DNA of 64,000 nt from Dryococelus australis (lineage: Eukaryota; Arthropoda; Insecta; Phasmatodea; Phasmatidae). This document shows, one piece after another, positions 60,145 through 64,000 of the stretch. The notes under the pieces were generated by a model that was given only the letters and a program-made list of their open reading frames with translations, did not search any database and was not told the origin of the DNA. Numbering within the stretch: position 1 is the first letter of the stretch; every line of letters begins with the position of its first letter. The stretch is taken from the NCBI GenBank assembly GCA_029891345.1, contig CM056993.1, forward strand, positions 276,722,016 through 276,786,015. Reading direction: 5' to 3'. The position numbers and the translations under genes are program-made.

Positions 60145-60556
60145 GTTGTTCATTCACGGTTACTTCAAACTTTTCTGAAGCCCTGCTCAAATTATACTTC
60201 CAGAATATTCCTCCACCTCGTGCAAACGAAGCTTAACCGACTATAGAAAATTACACCAAAGGGATAGAGAACCGCATTATTTCGTACTCAGTGTAATAAA
60301 ATTTTGCATAAGAACTATTTATTACTAGGCAATGCCAACATACAAATATTCTCCCTGATTTTATTCATATTAATTGTAAATGAAATATTATACTTTATAG
60401 ATAAAAAAAATAAGTTAAATTTAAATTTAAACGAAAACACGAAGTATAACACACTTGTGGTAGGTGACATATTTAGGAAACAATCTTATACGTCCCACAT
60501 AAGGTGATTTTTCGAAAGTTTGATTTAAAAAATGTGAACAAACCGCAATATGTGAA
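60145..60556 (+). mobile_element. Family B MITE
   Basis: The left end GTTCATTCACGGTTACTTCA and right end GTGAACAAACCGCAATATGT are imperfect inverted repeats. The internal block CCTCGTGCAAACGAAGCTTA is present. Confidence 0.9.
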
Positions 60557-60569
60557 TAAACCTCACAGA

Positions 60570-60620
60570 CTCTCAAGAGCATTATGTCAAGAGCCGCCCA
60601 AATATCAGCACACACTCCAA
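60570..60620 (+). mobile_element. S1 SINE 3' fragment
   Basis: ACTCTCAAGAGCATTATGTC then AAGAGCCGCCCAAATATCAG matches the last 50 bp of the S1 family. Confidence 0.65.
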
Positions 60621-60662
60621 GAAATTTTACATTAATTGCCGGGTTTGCCGGGTCCTTTAATA

Positions 60663-61232
60663 AAGCGATTCCCAAATTGTGTACCGTGAAACCTTAGGGT
60701 TCCGTCTAAACATAATAGGGATTCCGCAAAATGGACCAACAAAAAAATTTAGAACTGTATAAATAATCATTTACTACCACAGGCAATAAATTCGTGGACT
60801 TTGTGGCACCTGAAGTGTAGGCAACCAAGCAACAAAATGACATATTATGTTAGTGAATTGTTGACCCGAGCGTAGGCATATTGAAACGCACACTATATTA
60901 TTATAAGTACTAGATATGTCATTTTGTCTCTCACTGCAAAAATAATAGTAGCTCTGGGCCAAAATAAGAGTTTCTGATAATGATAAAATGTTAATTTACG
61001 CAGAAGTGCATTATTATTGCATTAAGGAAACATTTTTTTGTAACCTAAAATTGCTGTTTTCAATCCTTCTTTATTACGTAAACCAATAAGTCAGAAATTC
61101 ATCGTAAGTGCAAAAATAAGAAACGTTTTGGGTTCGAAATGTTTGGTAAAAATTATAAACAAGAGTCAGGGGTTCCGTGGAGATACGAAAACTCATTAAG
61201 GGTTTCGTGACAGGAAAATTTGGGAACTGCTG
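60663..61232. mobile_element. hAT-like MITE with 8-bp target duplication
   Basis: Ends AAGCGATTCCCAAATTGTGT and, inverted, AAAATTTGGGAACTGCTG, related to the CAG-GGTTCCCAA ends of hAT transposons. Flanks CTTTAATA (60655-60662) and CGTTAATA (61233-61240) match at seven of eight bases, the hAT duplication length. Subterminal ACCTTAGGGTTCCG / CATTAAGGGTTTCGTG words are also mirrored. It has no transposase. Confidence 0.8.
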
Positions 61233-61358
61233 CGTTAATACATCAAACATCGGATTCCGATGTGCCGAAAGTCGATATGTTTCTTTCAGTGCATCGTTTA
61301 GTAAAACGATAGTTTTATAAATAACCAATGTAAATAATGTCGATATTTTTTACCCGAT

Positions 61359-61784
61359 ATATGCTGTTCTCGGTAAACTGAGCACTTCTGAAAGCCCTGC
61401 CTAAAATTTGATTGTATACAAGTTGTGTATTCTTCCGTCGTACGTAAAATTAACAATACCATGGGCCTCATTACTCTATTCATAAGTCAGACAAATAAAA
61501 CTGTGAAATTTATAAGAAAGTAAATACTTTACAGATCTGTTCATTTTTACTCTACGATGCATAAAAAAAACAGAAAGCGAAAGAAATAATTTTAAGTCAT
61601 TGCAAATGGTTACCTAACACGTTTTATTTGTCGTTTAGATGTGGAACTACTTTCCATCCATCGTTACCAACTTTACTCGGCGAATGTCACTCAGTGCACC
61701 CATTAAAATATATGCATGGAGGAGACGTGACTTTTTTCTAAGGTCCATTTCTAAAGTGCTAACTTTATCGTGAACAGCCTTTAT
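61359..61784 (-). mobile_element. Family A long MITE
   Basis: Starts TATATGCTGTTCTCGGTAAA and ends CTAACTTTATCGTGAACAGC. It directly abuts the family B element that follows. Confidence 0.92.
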
Positions 61785-62211
61785 AGTCCATTCTCGGTTA
61801 CTTCAACCTTTTCTGAAGCCCTGCTAAAGTTCTACTTCCAGGATATTCCTCCACCTCGGCAAACTAAGCTTAACTAAGCCTGGAGAATTAGACCAAGGGG
61901 ACAACACACCACATTTGTGCGCACTAAGTGTAACAGTACTTTATATAAGAACTATTTCTCACTAGGCATTACCAACATACCTTTTTTCTCCCTGTTTTTC
62001 ATTCAGATCATTTATAAATGAAGCATTGAAACTTATAGATAACACATAAATAATATTACATTTTACAGGAAAAAAAAAGTAACTGTTATGAACACAAGCA
62101 TAAAACGCTTGTGATACATGGCATATGTTGGAAATAAATAACACGTCATAGATGGGGAGATTTTTCAAAGGTTTAATTAAAAAAGGCCGAAGAAACCATG
62201 AAAAGACTATA
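61785..62211 (+). mobile_element. Family B MITE
   Basis: Begins AGTCCATTCTCGGTTACTTC and ends GAAGAAACCATGAAAAGACT. It is the most complete plus-orientation copy. Confidence 0.92.
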
Positions 62212-62261
62212 TCAACTTCCGTAGGAGTGTGTGAACGCGGCGGGCGGGCCGGTAACGGGAC

Positions 62262-62308
<47 letters not shown>

Positions 62309-62484
62309 CGTGCACGAAGAGTTAGCGGCAGGCGCCCATGTGTCAGAGGCGACCCTGACACACTGCGCTCGCAGACTCGCGCCGAGATGCATCAGCCAGA
62401 GCCGCGCCAGACTTGAGGCCACGCGCCGTCTACGGTCCCGCATCCTCCACGTCATTCACTCTCCACCCATACAGACTCACTGGA
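62212..62484. other. CpG-rich patch with AG microsatellite
   Basis: About 22 AG units (62264-62307) sit in a GC- and CpG-rich stretch. Open frames on both strands are short and uninformative. It could be an exon, a promoter-like island or the 5' part of the S2 SINE. Confidence 0.4.
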
Positions 62485-62954
62485 CTCGCATTCGGGAGGA
62501 CCCTTGGTTCGGTTCCCGGTTACGCCATCCTGAGTTCGGTTTTCCACGCCGAGGTAATTAGTTTATGGAGTGGATGTCGAGACACGAAAGTGAAGCCGAT
62601 AATAAAAGACAAAGGCAGGGTAAACAGTGACAAAAAGGAGCATGTTTTACATTACTTACTATGTAACTTTTGCCACTCATAATATGGCGTCTGACGTAAA
62701 CAATCTGACTGCGCATGCGCAGTTGAAAGAAGCCAGACAAGGCATCGGCTTCACTTGATAAACGTGGAGAAGATAGGATGTTGCCACTCCAGCATCTATT
62801 ACCGCCATGGTTTTTCATAGTTTTCCGAAACCACTCCAGGCGAATGTTGGGATGGGTCCCTTAATAAAGGCCTTGGCCGATTCCTTCCAAATAATTCCCC
62901 AATCCCTCTTCCTTTAGCAACTTACACCGTCTCTAGTTACCACGTTAAGCCCAA
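62485..62954 (+). mobile_element. S2 SINE interrupted by a MITE
   Basis: The head has a B-box-like GGTTCGGTTCCCGG (about 62508) and TGAGTTCGGTTTTCCACG. The sequence resumes after about 250 bp at TTTTCCGAAACCACTCCAGG, GGGATGGGTCCCTTAATAAA and the tail CCGTCTCTAGTTACCACGTT. The layout resembles widespread insect tRNA SINEs. The tail runs into a family A element. Confidence 0.75.
62558..62810. mobile_element. MITE nested in the S2 SINE
   Basis: Inverted arms pair GAGGTAATTAGTTTATGGAG with the partner ending ATCTATTACCGCC, plus GTGAAGCCGAT (62591) with ATCGGCTTCAC (62744). The core has the palindrome ACTGCGCATGCGCAGT (62709-62724) and ATATGGCG. Its family is unknown. Confidence 0.65.
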
Positions 62955-63378
62955 TATGGGCTGTTCACGGTAAAATGAAAACTTTTGAAAGCCCTGCTTA
63001 AGATCTACTTGTATGGCCGTTGTGTATTCCTCCACCTTACGTAACATTAACATTGCCGTGGGCCTCATCACTTTATTCATGCGTCGGTCAAACGAAACTG
63101 TGAAATGATTAAGAAAGTAAACATTTCATAAATATGCTAGTTTTTACACACTGATTCGTTGAAAAACAGAAAGCGAAATAAATAATTTAAATTATCACAA
63201 ATGGTTATCTAACACTTTTTACTCGACGTTAAGATATGGAAGTAATTTCCATCTATCGTTACCAACTTTACCGGGCGCATGTCACTCAGTGCGCCCGTAG
63301 AAATATATGCAGACATGGGCAGTGACTTTTTTTCTAAAGTTGAGTTCAACAGTACTTACTTTATCGTGGACAGCCATA
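62955..63378 (-). mobile_element. Family A long MITE
   Basis: Starts TATGGGCTGTTCACGGTAAA and ends CTTTATCGTGGACAGCCATA. The marker TTACCAACTTTACCGGGCGC is near the right. Confidence 0.92.
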
Positions 63379-63411
63379 ACTTACCTACATCCATCAATAC
63401 ACACACACAGA

Positions 63412-63789
63412 ATCTGTTCATGGTTACTCCCAACTTTTCTGAAGCCTTGCTAAAGTTCTACTTCCAGGATATTCCTCCGCCCCATGCTAATAAAGCTTAA
63501 CCAAGTCTAAAAAATTACACTAAAGGGACGACGAACAGCATTCGTGAGCAGCTAGTTTAGTAATATTTTCCTGTTTCCTCTTTTTTCGTTTATTCATATT
63601 AGCTATAAATGAAGTATTATAATATATCAATAAAATATACGTCGAACTTAAATCTAACCAAAAATAATACATTTATATGTTAACAGAAGTAAAAAGTAAT
63701 TGTGACAAGTGAGATATTTAGAAAACACATAACACATGGGGTGATATTTCAAAGGTTCGATTTAAAAAGCGCGAAGAAACCGCAAATAC
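63412..63789 (+). mobile_element. Family B MITE
   Basis: Left end ATCTGTTCATGGTTACTCCC and right end GCGAAGAAACCGCAAATACA. The last bases merge with the next family A element. Confidence 0.88.
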
Positions 63790-64000
63790 ACGGTTAATCG
63801 AGCACTTTTGAAATCAAGCTTTGAAAAATGCCCCTGTGTGTATTCTTAACACGCACGCTTAGAGGCATGCGTCATGTAAAGTTGGTAGCGACGGAGGGTA
63901 AGTACATAGTTCCTTGCTTCGACGATGAATTAAAAGTGCCAGGTAAACATTTTCGAGTACTGAAACTATTATTTTTTTTGCGTTTTTTAAACATGGAAGT
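63788..64000 (+). mobile_element. Family A long MITE, cut by the window edge
   Basis: Starts ACACGGTTAATCGAGCACTT and carries GTCATGTAAAGTTGGTAGCG. The right end lies outside the window. Confidence 0.85.

Noticed and set aside
1-64000. CRISPR array, bacterial operon or prophage
   Set aside because: The tandem arrays have no conserved repeat with unique spacers, and the coding, SINE and splice signals are all those of an animal nuclear genome.
1-64000. An LTR retrotransposon, LINE or endogenous viral element
   Set aside because: No reverse transcriptase, integrase, gag or capsid motif and no paired LTRs were seen; the only recognisable enzymes are DNA-transposon transposases.

Overview
This window looks like gene-poor nuclear DNA from an insect with a large, transposon-rich genome. 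The evidence is the absence of any long intact reading frame, the AT-rich background, the dense microsatellites, several tRNA-headed SINE families, and many short TA-flanked inverted-repeat transposons beside decayed Tc1/mariner copies. A polyneopteran such as a stick insect would fit the repeat mix, but that is a guess and not shown by the sequence. No bacterial operons, CRISPR array, rRNA, virus-derived gene or complete protein-coding gene was found.

Two short-element families dominate, here called family A and family B. Family A has ends related to GTTCACGGTAAAGTGAGCAC, TA target duplications and two size classes (about 370-430 bp and about 240 bp). I count 19 copies, one cut by the window edge, plus two fragments. 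Family B is about 410 bp with ends related to TCCATTCGCGGTTACTTC, with six near-complete copies and two partial ones. They sit inside each other, inside SINEs and inside older transposons, so the order of insertion can be read directly.

Layout: 0-2.5 kb, a possible minus-strand exon (923-1012) and a B element split by an A element. 3.1-4.1 kb, a dead mariner-type transposase. 4.9-7.0 kb, two tandem arrays, the second full of AGGTCA half-sites. 9.1-12.0 kb, a candidate non-autonomous Helitron with a minisatellite near its 5' end and seven tRNA-A-box-like units near its 3' end. 14.3-16.0 kb, inverted repeats and a dead Tc1 transposase. 17.4-18.6 kb, a 120-bp satellite surrounding a possible terminal exon. 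19.6-22.5 kb, a foldback element, an A element, a Harbinger-like element with a B copy inside it, and a 24-bp array. 22.8-43 kb, mostly unique AT-rich DNA with scattered A copies, SINEs and one TIR element. 43.4-44.7 kb, a Tc1 remnant containing one B and one A insertion. 49.8-50.8 kb, a 70-bp array, a convincing minus-strand exon (50322-50447) and a SINE. 51.0-53.8 kb, a repeat built on GTTGGCCCAAC. 59-64 kb, a near-continuous pile of DNA transposons and SINEs.

The best coding signals are short exon-like blocks with splice sites. The two on the minus strand (50322-50447 and 923-1012) could belong to one gene whose roughly 49-kb intron is most of this window. I could not identify the proteins.
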